Shown here: in pieces, positions 57,071 through 64,000 of the stretch
Numbering within the stretch: position 1 is the first letter of the stretch
Layout of the letters: the number at the start of each line of letters is the position of its first letter
From: Escherichia whittamii
GTDB lineage: Bacteria; Pseudomonadota; Gammaproteobacteria; Enterobacterales; Enterobacteriaceae
DNA: 64,000 nucleotides
Direction: 5' to 3'
Assembly: GCF_014836715.1 (NCBI RefSeq)
Contig: NZ_JACSQI010000015.1
Location: forward strand, 47,866 to 111,865
Made by a program: the position numbers and the translations under genes
Notes under the pieces: model-generated
What the model was told of the DNA's origin: nothing
What the model saw: the letters and a program-made list of their open reading frames with translations, nothing else
Database searches by the model: none

Positions 57071-57808
57071 ATGTTTAACCGGGTATTTAATGGCAGGCAA
57101 CGGCGCAGCGATGAAGCGGAAAAACCCTTCTGGATCTCCTATGCAGACCTGATGACTGCCATGATGGTGTTGTTTCTGGTGGTGATGGTGGCATCACTGA
57201 GCTCTGTTACGCAGCGGATCCAGCAGGCGGAGGCGGGGGAGAAATCGCGCGGGCATGATATCGCTCGCCTGTGTGAAAAACTTGAGCTTCAGGCAAAGAA
57301 TCTTAACAAGACGATTCAGGTTGACTGCCATGACAACCGTATCAGCTTTGGTGAAGCCGGGCGTTTTGAGCACAATCGCTTTGCGCTTAATGCCGAAGGA
57401 TTACAGGCGCTACAGGATGTGGTGCCGTTAGTGCTGGAGGCGGCAAATAGCGATGAAGGCAAAAAATGGTTTAAGCAAATTGTTATAGAAGGTTTTACGG
57501 ATACCGATGGTTCTTATCTCTATAACTTGCACCTTTCGTTGCAACGCTCGGAATGGGTGATGTGCAGTCTGCTGGATAGCAGAAGCGCGCTACAGCAAAA
57601 AATAACCCCGGAACAGCAAGTCCAGATCCGCAAATTATTTCTGGCGGGCGGGGTTTCGTTCAACAATGCGAAAGAGAGCAAAGAAGCCAGCCGTCGCGTA
57701 GAACTGCGGATGCAATTCTTTGGCCTGAAAGACAAAAAACACGACGAAAGCATGGATGTTGTTCCTGGCATTAGTCAGGAAACCTGTCAGTTGGGAGCCA
57801 TGCAATGA
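57071..57808 (+). CDS. zorB: ZorB: MotB-like stator with peptidoglycan-binding domain
   Basis: 245 residues. The sequence FWISYADLMTAMMVLFLVVM gives one membrane helix with Asp26, the ion-carrying residue shown to be essential in ZorB. An OmpA-like domain covers about 130-240 (EGFTDTDGSYLYN, LSLQRSEWVM, SRRVELRMQF). It anchors the ZorAB motor to the cell wall. It lies 11 bases after zorA and overlaps zorC by 4 bases. Confidence 0.94.
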   Translation: MFNRVFNGRQRRSDEAEKPFWISYADLMTAMMVLFLVVMVASLSSVTQRIQQAEAGEKSRGHDIARLCEKLELQAKNLNKTIQVDCHDNRISFGEAGRFEHNRFALNAEGLQALQDVVPLVLEAANSDEGKKWFKQIVIEGFTDTDGSYLYNLHLSLQRSEWVMCSLLDSRSALQQKITPEQQVQIRKLFLAGGVSFNNAKESKEASRRVELRMQFFGLKDKKHDESMDVVPGISQETCQLGAMQ

Positions 57809-59592
57809 CTTCCGCTATTGAAAAACTGAAAACCCGTTTGCTGCCCTATCGGGAGCAGAACGTGCAGCCGACGGTAAGTCACGCTTTTCACTATCTTCAG
57901 CGCGTTATCGCGCAACTTGAGAGGAAGGTAGATGCTCGTGCAGTGCAGATGGTTCCCCCTCTGGAGAAACGCCGTCAGGCTATTGCCCGACTGCGTGCGG
58001 GGGAGATGCCAAAGCCCTTCGAGTGGAAGATGATTTTTTTTGGTCTTAATGACGTGGCAGAAGGCGATCTGTTTGAAATTGCATTGATTGATGATGCAAC
58101 AAACTTCGCGAGGATTATCGCTGAAATTGAACAAAAAATTGTGCAGCAGCGGTTAACACGCCGCGAATGGCTGGCGTTATGCACCAGCTACTTTGGTCAT
58201 TCCAGCGATACGCCGGAAAAGAATCCACAGTGGCTTCAGCTACGCACGCAGATTGCTCGCGGGTTTCAGCAGCTAAAAGAGAGTGCTCCGCGTCAGATGT
58301 CCTGGATGTCGGTCATTGACACCTATAGCGATATTTTTACCGATAATGCAGGTTTTCTTCTCGGACAACAGCTTGGGCGTGGAGAAATCACAGATATTTC
58401 GGTGCTGGAGAAAGTCGCGCAAATTCCGCAAACCAGCTGGTTATGGCGCAAAATTGTTAACCACCTGGTCAATGAGATTTTTTGCCTGACTGACGATGCT
58501 TTTCAGCAGAAAATTAATTCTCTTATCGCCTTAAGCCGCCAGCTTACGCGGTTTAAAGATAATATTCTGGCAGCCACTCTGACCCGTTATTATCAGTCGG
58601 CTTTTAAACATCAAACGCATTTCGAACTCAAACAATTAGCCCTGGAATATTGGGGAAATCCGCAGTTAACCAGCCGTAATAAAAGCTGGCAGGTTCACGT
58701 TGAAAATCCCGTATTACTGATGGTGCAAGGATGGTTCGCCAAAGACGACCTGAAACTGTTCTTTGAATTGCTGAAAGGCAATCGGGATGTTGACCATGCG
58801 CGCCTGTTCTACTGGTTACGTTTTGCCAATCAAATGAGCTATACGCGCATTGTGCTGGGCGAAGATGCGCTGCGATCCAAAGATGCCGATTATGTTGAAT
58901 TCAGGGCGAAAAACGCAGGGCGATTAAGTCGCCTGCAAGGTTCTGGTTCACGCGATAACAATGCCATGATTATGCGTATCGGCGATTATCTGTTTGTCGA
59001 ATTTTCGAAAGTGGGGGCGATGTATGCCTACCATATGGGTAATGCGCCCTTTAATCCGGAAACCGGCATTCTTGATATTGATTTTGATCTGAAAGATAAG
59101 CGGAATAACCGAGGCAAAGTCCGGTTGCGTTTACCGCATTTGTCGCCGGTATTTCTCTACTCACTCAACCGAATTGAGGGGTGGATGAGCCGATATGACG
59201 AAGAACTTCGTAAGTTGGGTATTTATTACGTTGCGGAAGATATAAATCAGTCCCCTGTCACTTTGGATATCTCTCGCTTCAATGCGGCAAAGACCGTGAG
59301 TCGGCCTGAACCTGCATCGTTACCTGAACATGAAGTCAGTGATGCAAAGTCAGACCGGGAAGAGCAAATCAAAATCATCGCCTCCTCGTTAAAAGCCAAA
59401 AAAGAGCTCCCTGACCGGGAACAGCAAATCCGGGAGATTATTCGTTCGGTCGATTGCAAAGTGATGGATAAACGAGGGCTGGGGGGCGCAATCCACATTC
59501 AGTTCAATGAACCTGACCATGAAGCGGCACAAAAATTACTCAGCCTTGGGTTTAAACCGGTGCTGGGTAAATTTACTTACTGGAGCAAATAG
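57805..59592 (+). CDS. zorC: ZorC: EH-signature protein of Zorya type I
   Basis: 595 residues, soluble, no membrane segments. The central part corresponds to the EH-signature region named in Zorya I (RLSRLQGSGSRDNNAMIMRIGDYLFVEFSK). The last 75 residues have a short charged linker (DREEQIKIIASSLKAKKELP, then another DREEQIKxI-like copy). ZorC is a DNA-binding component needed for defence with ZorD. Coupled to zorB through ATGA. Confidence 0.9.
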   Translation: MTSAIEKLKTRLLPYREQNVQPTVSHAFHYLQRVIAQLERKVDARAVQMVPPLEKRRQAIARLRAGEMPKPFEWKMIFFGLNDVAEGDLFEIALIDDATNFARIIAEIEQKIVQQRLTRREWLALCTSYFGHSSDTPEKNPQWLQLRTQIARGFQQLKESAPRQMSWMSVIDTYSDIFTDNAGFLLGQQLGRGEITDISVLEKVAQIPQTSWLWRKIVNHLVNEIFCLTDDAFQQKINSLIALSRQLTRFKDNILAATLTRYYQSAFKHQTHFELKQLALEYWGNPQLTSRNKSWQVHVENPVLLMVQGWFAKDDLKLFFELLKGNRDVDHARLFYWLRFANQMSYTRIVLGEDALRSKDADYVEFRAKNAGRLSRLQGSGSRDNNAMIMRIGDYLFVEFSKVGAMYAYHMGNAPFNPETGILDIDFDLKDKRNNRGKVRLRLPHLSPVFLYSLNRIEGWMSRYDEELRKLGIYYVAEDINQSPVTLDISRFNAAKTVSRPEPASLPEHEVSDAKSDREEQIKIIASSLKAKKELPDREQQIREIIRSVDCKVMDKRGLGGAIHIQFNEPDHEAAQKLLSLGFKPVLGKFTYWSK

Positions 59593-62500
59593 TGTTCAAA
59601 AAATTGTTGGGTAAATTTATTAAAGAGAATACTTCGCTACCCGCTTCATTTGCGCCGCTGTATGTGATGAAAGAAGAGGGCTTTGCTTTCCCCTTTAGTC
59701 TTGCCGATAGCGAAGATAACTGGCCTGTCGCCTCATGCCTGGAACAGCTTCATGAGGAAGATTATGTTTCTCACTGGTCTGATTGCTGGTTTCTTAGCTG
59801 GGATGATTTTTATCGCATCTGGAAAAATGACGACTATGCCAGCAGTCTGGCGATTTTCTCTTTTCCCCCACAGCGCAATCTGACGGCTCATCTTGCTGCA
59901 ACAGGAAGCATTAGCGATGATACTTTTCGCGTTTTCATTGATAAATGGACCCTGCCTGATGACTATCGCCCCGTTGAGATAACTTGTACAGGCGCCAGCT
60001 TTTCCTCTGCGGAAGGCACCTTTGTGTTAAGTGAAGAGAACTGGCAGCTTCTGGACGCACTACAGCAACTCAGGTTGCAGCAGCGACAGACGCCGGGCGA
60101 AACGGTCAACCAAACCAGTTGGGCTAAAATACGGCGGCAGGCCAAAAAAGCAGGGGCAAAACTGGATGACTATCTTGCGAAAACGATCGTCATCAGGCCG
60201 GAATCGTTGCAGTTAAAACTGCGAAAATCGCTGGTGGTGGATACTCCGGTGTTGGAAATTGAACCTGTTTTTGATGAGCAGCCTGCCAACTGGTTACAGA
60301 GTTTTGACCGCACGCAACAGGTGCAGGATCGTTACCGTGTTTTAGGGGACGATGGTGTCTTAAACCATGTCATTCTTTCTCCTGAAGTCAAAGACGTCCT
60401 GACCTCCGTGCACGCTATTACGGGGCGTCGCGTGGCGGGGGATGATGCGCTCTCATTTGTTCGCAACCCCTATACCTGGATTGGTGAAGAGGCGAGCCAG
60501 GTGCTCGATCCTGACGTTTATGAGCAGAATTTACAGGACGCCGGGATCTACTTTTATGATTTCCGTCTGGAACCGCAGATTGATGAAAACAAGCAAATTG
60601 CGTCGGTAACGCTTCTTCTCAGTCCCAGAACTGAGCAATCTGTGGCGGATGAAACCTATATTTTTAAACGACCTGGTGAGCTGGAGGCGTTGCTCTCTGA
60701 ACTGGAGCAAAAGTTAGCAGCACAACTGCCCGCCGGAGTCTGGCAGGGGTACGATCTGGAGCTTTCCAGATTCAGCCAGGAAGAACTGCAAGGTTATCAG
60801 GCGTTGCTTGAAAACTGGCAGCAACAGGCGGCGGGAATGAATTTTACCCACGTCCTCGATCTGAATAAATACAGCGACCGGGTTATCGGGATCGGTGAAT
60901 TTGAAAAAATAAGTTCGCCTTATCTGGTCAAAAGTGAAAGTGAAAAATGGCTTCCGGAGAACCTTGCGCAAGAGATGTGCGAGGCTATGTTCTCTGGCTG
61001 GGATCTCGATAATCATCAACATTTTCAGGAACTGGAAGAGCGGCTGGAAGAGGCAAAAGCCACGGATGCGCCGGAAGTCGCCATGCCCTGGAACGACAAC
61101 CTTTTGCCCCGTGAAGAAGCAGAAATTTTCCACGATAAATGGAAAAAGAAAATCGACGGTGAAACAAATGATGGCGTCAGTAGTGAGCCTGTCAGTCGCG
61201 CCGTTCTGCTAATAGAACAAAATATCGAGCAGGCGCTGTATGTTAAACAACGGCGGGATTCTTTGCTCGGTGCACACCAGGCAGAAGTCGAACTGCCGAT
61301 GATCCTCAAAACGTCCATTCAGCTACGTGAACACCAGCGTAAAGGTGTGGCGTGGCTCCAGCAGTTGTATCTAAAGTCGCCAACCGAGACGGCGGGATGT
61401 TTACTGGCGGACGATATGGGGCTGGGTAAAACCTTACAGATTTTAACTTTTCTCATCTGGCATCGTGAACGTTTCCCGGATGCGCCTCCTTCGCTGATTG
61501 TTGCTCCGGTGTCGTTACTTGATAACTGGGAGCGTGAGGTTGGGAATTTCTTTCTGCGCGAGCAGGTGTCGATTTTAAAACTCTACGGTAATGAACTTAA
61601 GGCTAAGAAATGCGCGAAAGAGAGCATTCCTCAGGCGCTTAAAAGTAAGGGGATTAAGAACTTACTGCAAAGTGACTGGGTGGGGGACGCGCATATTGTT
61701 CTTACCACCTATGAGACGTTGCGCGATCAGGAATTTTCCCTGGCTCGTCAGCCCTGGTCCATAATGGTGTGCGACGAAGCGCAGAAAATTAAAAATCCGG
61801 CGGCATTAATTACCCAATCGGCAAAAGCCATTCAGGCACAATTTAAAGTCGCATGTACTGGAACACCGGTCGAAAATACCCTTGTCGATCTGTGGTGTTT
61901 ATTTGACTTCGTTCAGCCAGGTTTGTTGGGGGCTTTAAATAATTTTGGTAAAGATTATCTGCGCCCCATTGAGCAACAGAATGATAATGCTGTCCTAGAA
62001 TCGCTACGTAAATTAATAGAACCGCAGACGCTGCGCCGCACCAAAGAAGAAGTGGCGAAAGACCTGCCGGATAAAATTGAAGATCAACGCTGTAAGCAGT
62101 TGGATATGCTGCCATTGCAACGGGATCTCTATACCCACTCGGTTGCAAGCTGGCAAAACCAACAGGAGATCAGCGAAGGGCTGGATCAACGAGGCTCAGG
62201 TATGCTGGGGTTACTGCATCGCCTGAAACTTATTTGCGCATGGCCTTATTCCGTAAGTGCAGATCTGCGCTTACGGAACGATGCCCCGAAAGTAAAATGG
62301 CTGCTGGAGACATTAAACATCATTCGCCAGTCATCCGATGACAAAGTAATTATTTTTACGGAACTGCGCGATATTCAACGAGAACTGCAACATCTGATTG
62401 CGCAGCAATTTGGTTTTAAGCCTTTTATTATTAATGGTGATACCAGTACCAAATCTGGCAGCGATCAAAATCGTCAGAGCTTGATCGATGCATTTCAGTC

Positions 62501-62831
62501 AACGCCCGGTTTTAACGTCATTATCTTATCCACCATCGCGGTTGGGTTTGGTGTCAATGTCCAAAAAGCAAATCATGTCATCCACTTTACTCGTTGCTGG
62601 AATCCGGCGAAGGAAGATCAGGCGACCGATCGGGCCTACCGTATCGGGCAGCAGAAAGATGTTTACGTCTATTATCCGACGGTGCGTGATAGCCAGTTAA
62701 TGACTTTTGAAGAAACGCTGGATGAATTACTGAACCGACGCCGGGCATTGGCGAGAGATATGCTCAAAGGGGCAACCGATCTGACCGCCGCAGATTTTGA
62801 AGCGGTGCTGGCGGGTACTCCCCTGGCGTAG
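59592..62831 (+). CDS. zorD: ZorD: SNF2-family helicase/nuclease effector of Zorya type I
   Basis: 1079 residues from the GTG at 59592, sharing one base with the zorC stop. The N-terminal half is unique to ZorD. The SNF2 helicase part begins near 575: LREHQRKGVAWLQQL, Walker A LLADDMGLGKTLQILTF (about 604-620), Walker B VCDEAQKIKNP (about 726), CTGTPVENTL, and helicase C motifs VIIFTELRDIQ, LSTIAVGFGVNVQ and QATDRAYRIGQ. It is thought to act on invading DNA when the ZorAB motor is triggered. It ends the operon. Confidence 0.94.
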   Translation: MFKKLLGKFIKENTSLPASFAPLYVMKEEGFAFPFSLADSEDNWPVASCLEQLHEEDYVSHWSDCWFLSWDDFYRIWKNDDYASSLAIFSFPPQRNLTAHLAATGSISDDTFRVFIDKWTLPDDYRPVEITCTGASFSSAEGTFVLSEENWQLLDALQQLRLQQRQTPGETVNQTSWAKIRRQAKKAGAKLDDYLAKTIVIRPESLQLKLRKSLVVDTPVLEIEPVFDEQPANWLQSFDRTQQVQDRYRVLGDDGVLNHVILSPEVKDVLTSVHAITGRRVAGDDALSFVRNPYTWIGEEASQVLDPDVYEQNLQDAGIYFYDFRLEPQIDENKQIASVTLLLSPRTEQSVADETYIFKRPGELEALLSELEQKLAAQLPAGVWQGYDLELSRFSQEELQGYQALLENWQQQAAGMNFTHVLDLNKYSDRVIGIGEFEKISSPYLVKSESEKWLPENLAQEMCEAMFSGWDLDNHQHFQELEERLEEAKATDAPEVAMPWNDNLLPREEAEIFHDKWKKKIDGETNDGVSSEPVSRAVLLIEQNIEQALYVKQRRDSLLGAHQAEVELPMILKTSIQLREHQRKGVAWLQQLYLKSPTETAGCLLADDMGLGKTLQILTFLIWHRERFPDAPPSLIVAPVSLLDNWEREVGNFFLREQVSILKLYGNELKAKKCAKESIPQALKSKGIKNLLQSDWVGDAHIVLTTYETLRDQEFSLARQPWSIMVCDEAQKIKNPAALITQSAKAIQAQFKVACTGTPVENTLVDLWCLFDFVQPGLLGALNNFGKDYLRPIEQQNDNAVLESLRKLIEPQTLRRTKEEVAKDLPDKIEDQRCKQLDMLPLQRDLYTHSVASWQNQQEISEGLDQRGSGMLGLLHRLKLICAWPYSVSADLRLRNDAPKVKWLLETLNIIRQSSDDKVIIFTELRDIQRELQHLIAQQFGFKPFIINGDTSTKSGSDQNRQSLIDAFQSTPGFNVIILSTIAVGFGVNVQKANHVIHFTRCWNPAKEDQATDRAYRIGQQKDVYVYYPTVRDSQLMTFEETLDELLNRRRALARDMLKGATDLTAADFEAVLAGTPLA

Positions 62832-63030
62832 GGAATGCCATGGGCGGGTAAATCGACAGGGATTCGCCATTGCTTAATTAACGATCAATAAAGATATATT
62901 GTGAATGTATGAGTTGACATTCATATGAAAAAAATCATAATTCCGTCATGTTTGCGTAGGGCTGTTTCTGTATCTTATGCATCGCACCAGGGCCTGACAG
63001 GAAATATGCTGTAAGGTTCTTATCAAAAAA
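62832..63030. other. Gap between zorD and the tRNA-like element
   Basis: About 200 bases. A 29-codon frame at 62925-63014 has no ribosome-binding site and is not called. No clear terminator for the zor operon was found. Confidence 0.4.
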
Positions 63031-63111
63031 CCGCCATTAGCTCATCAGGAAGAGCAGACGACAACCAGGATTGTTGTATGGTACGGGGTTCGAGGCCTCG
63101 ATGGCGGTCCA
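63031..63111 (+). tRNA. tRNA-like element with aberrant anticodon arm
   Basis: 81 bases fold almost as a tRNA. The 7-bp acceptor CCGCCAT/ATGGCGG is perfect, with T and an encoded CCA after it. The D-arm is GCTC-ATCAGGAA-GAGC. The T-arm is CGGGG-TTCGAGG-CCTCG with one G-U. The anticodon stem ACAAC/GTTGT has a 7-base loop CAGGATT, which would read GGA (Ser) but has A instead of U at position 33. Five bases rather than one join the D and anticodon stems. It may be a degenerate or phage-type tRNA, or a mimic. It is only 43 bases before the yahN stop codon. Confidence 0.6.
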
Positions 63112-63153
63112 ACTTTTCAATCGTGTTGATGACGTAGAAATTTAATTATCAAC

Positions 63154-63801
63154 TCATTGCTGCGTCACCCCTTCATAAATCAGCCGTAGCGCGAATACAC
63201 CAATAATCATCCCAATAATCCTACTGGCAACTTGCTGCATACGTCCATATGCGCGACGCACGGCGGGTAAAGAAAACGCCTGACTAAGAAATATACGCCA
63301 GATAATAGACGCGAGCACGATCCCCACCCAGGCCATTAAACGCGCCCAGGTCGGCGTTTCTGCACTTAACGTCACTGAGAAGATACTGATAAAAAATAAA
63401 ACGGTTTGTGGATTAGAGAGATCGGTAATGAGTCCACGGCGGAAAAACACATACCATGGCGCACTAAGCGGCTGCTGTAGCGCGCTCATTTGCGGTGTGG
63501 AGTGGCGGCGTATGCTATTCCAGGCAAACCATAAGAGATAAGCGCCGCCGACGATTTTAATGAGCGAGAAAATCTCTTCACACTGGGTAATGAGCGTCGC
63601 CATACCAAACAATCCCAAGCCGGAATAGATGGCATCGCCCAGCGCCACACCAAGCCCGGTGAGTACGCCCGCGCGACGACCAGAAGCCAGACTGGTTTGA
63701 ACCACGACAAAGAGATTTGCGCCTGGATTAAAAAAAGTGATGACAAACAGCCCGACAGTCAGGTAAACGGCGTGCAAAGGGTCCATAGTGATTTCATCCA
63801 T
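63154..63801 (-). CDS. yahN: YahN, RhtB/LysE-family exporter
   Basis: 215 residues with about six membrane helices and the LysE-family stretch FFNPGANLFVVVQTSLASGRRAGVLTGLGVALGD. Family members export amino acids or homoserine lactones; overexpressed K-12 YahN was reported to affect amino-acid efflux. The K-12 annotation begins eight residues earlier (MMQLVHLF); here the upstream ATGs are out of frame by one base, which supports starting at 63801 or at the Met 5 residues on. Confidence 0.93.
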   Translation of the reverse strand: MDEITMDPLHAVYLTVGLFVITFFNPGANLFVVVQTSLASGRRAGVLTGLGVALGDAIYSGLGLFGMATLITQCEEIFSLIKIVGGAYLLWFAWNSIRRHSTPQMSALQQPLSAPWYVFFRRGLITDLSNPQTVLFFISIFSVTLSAETPTWARLMAWVGIVLASIIWRIFLSQAFSLPAVRRAYGRMQQVASRIIGMIIGVFALRLIYEGVTQQ

Positions 63802-63887
63802 AAATAAGCTGAATTAACTTCATCATATTTATAGTGAAAATGACTGAATGCGAGCGCGCTCACAAAGACCGTGGATCTAAAAAGAGT

Positions 63888-63910
63888 GCCACCTGTACGT
63901 GACAGGTGGC
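63888..63910 (-). terminator. Terminator of the minus-strand autotransporter
   Basis: GCCACCTGT and ACAGGTGGC form a 9-bp stem with loop ACGTG; on the minus strand it is followed by ACTCTTTTT. Confidence 0.85.
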
Positions 63911-63919
63911 AAAGTGGCA

Positions 63920-64000
63920 TTAAAAGAGATATTTCATGCCCAGCATTCCCTGGGTATCGCTGTAACCGTTGTCACCCAGCTGCTGGGCGACGTTGCCCCA
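63920..64000 (-). CDS. C-terminal end of an autotransporter beta-barrel, cut by window edge
   Basis: The last 26 residues, WGNVAQQLGDNGYSDTQ then GMLGMKYLF, are the final strands of a type V autotransporter barrel with the aromatic C-terminal residue needed for BAM recognition. In pathogenic E. coli an EhaB-type gene lies near prpR, close to yahN, so EhaB/UpaB is likely, but only the tail is visible. Confidence 0.8.
   Translation of the reverse strand, partial: WGNVAQQLGDNGYSDTQGMLGMKYLF

Noticed and set aside
62925..63014. 29-codon ORF between zorD and the tRNA-like element
   Set aside because: No ribosome-binding site and no hydrophobic or other recognisable pattern.

Overview
The window is enterobacterial chromosome, almost certainly Escherichia coli. 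Its backbone follows the K-12 order dinB-yafNOP-prfH-pepD-gpt-frsA-crl-phoE-proBA-thrW, then ykgEFG, then yahA-yahJ and yahN. It is not K-12. It keeps the distal half of the Flag-2 lateral flagellar cluster, complete rtcB2 and prfH genes, the full-length adhesin gene fdeC, an EhaA-type autotransporter and a type I Zorya defence operon.

Layout. 1-9161: distal Flag-2 genes (lafW end, lafZ on the minus strand, lafA flagellin, lafB cap, lafC-F, sigma factor lafS, motor genes lafTU). 9198-11495: LexA-controlled dinB-yafNOP. 11503-14011: a leader-peptide and hairpin region, then rtcB2-prfH (ribosome repair and rescue) and a membrane protein. 14028-22230: housekeeping genes from pepD to proBA and tRNA-Thr thrW; phoE has a one-base deletion in its signal-peptide codons. 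22231-26754: a scarred stretch after thrW with the small membrane gene ykgR, a DUF1471 gene, two broken genes and two aldo/keto reductases. 27211-31667: fdeC with a hairpin-rich leader. 31692-33813: a divergent AraC regulator and aldo/keto reductase pair. 34315-37160: ykgEFG (LutABC type). 37161-42087: a scar where K-12 carries betABIT, then the autotransporter. 42227-52173: pdeL, yahB-D and the yahE-F-G-I-J set, which parallels the allantoin-pathway oxamate carbamoyltransferase and carbamate kinase genes. 52328-62831: a defence island with a large YaaW-like gene divergent from zorABCD. 63031-64000: a tRNA-like element, yahN and the end of another autotransporter.

The most promising places for new biology are three. 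First, the rtcB2-prfH leader: a 15-codon ORF with a near-perfect Shine-Dalgarno sequence and mutually exclusive hairpins, which could link repair to ribosome damage. Second, the divergent YaaW-like/Zorya pair, whose shared intergenic region carries two inverted copies of a TACGTA-centred site. Third, the aberrant tRNA-like element at the distal edge of the Zorya island. All functional calls come from reading the sequence and family knowledge; no searches were run.
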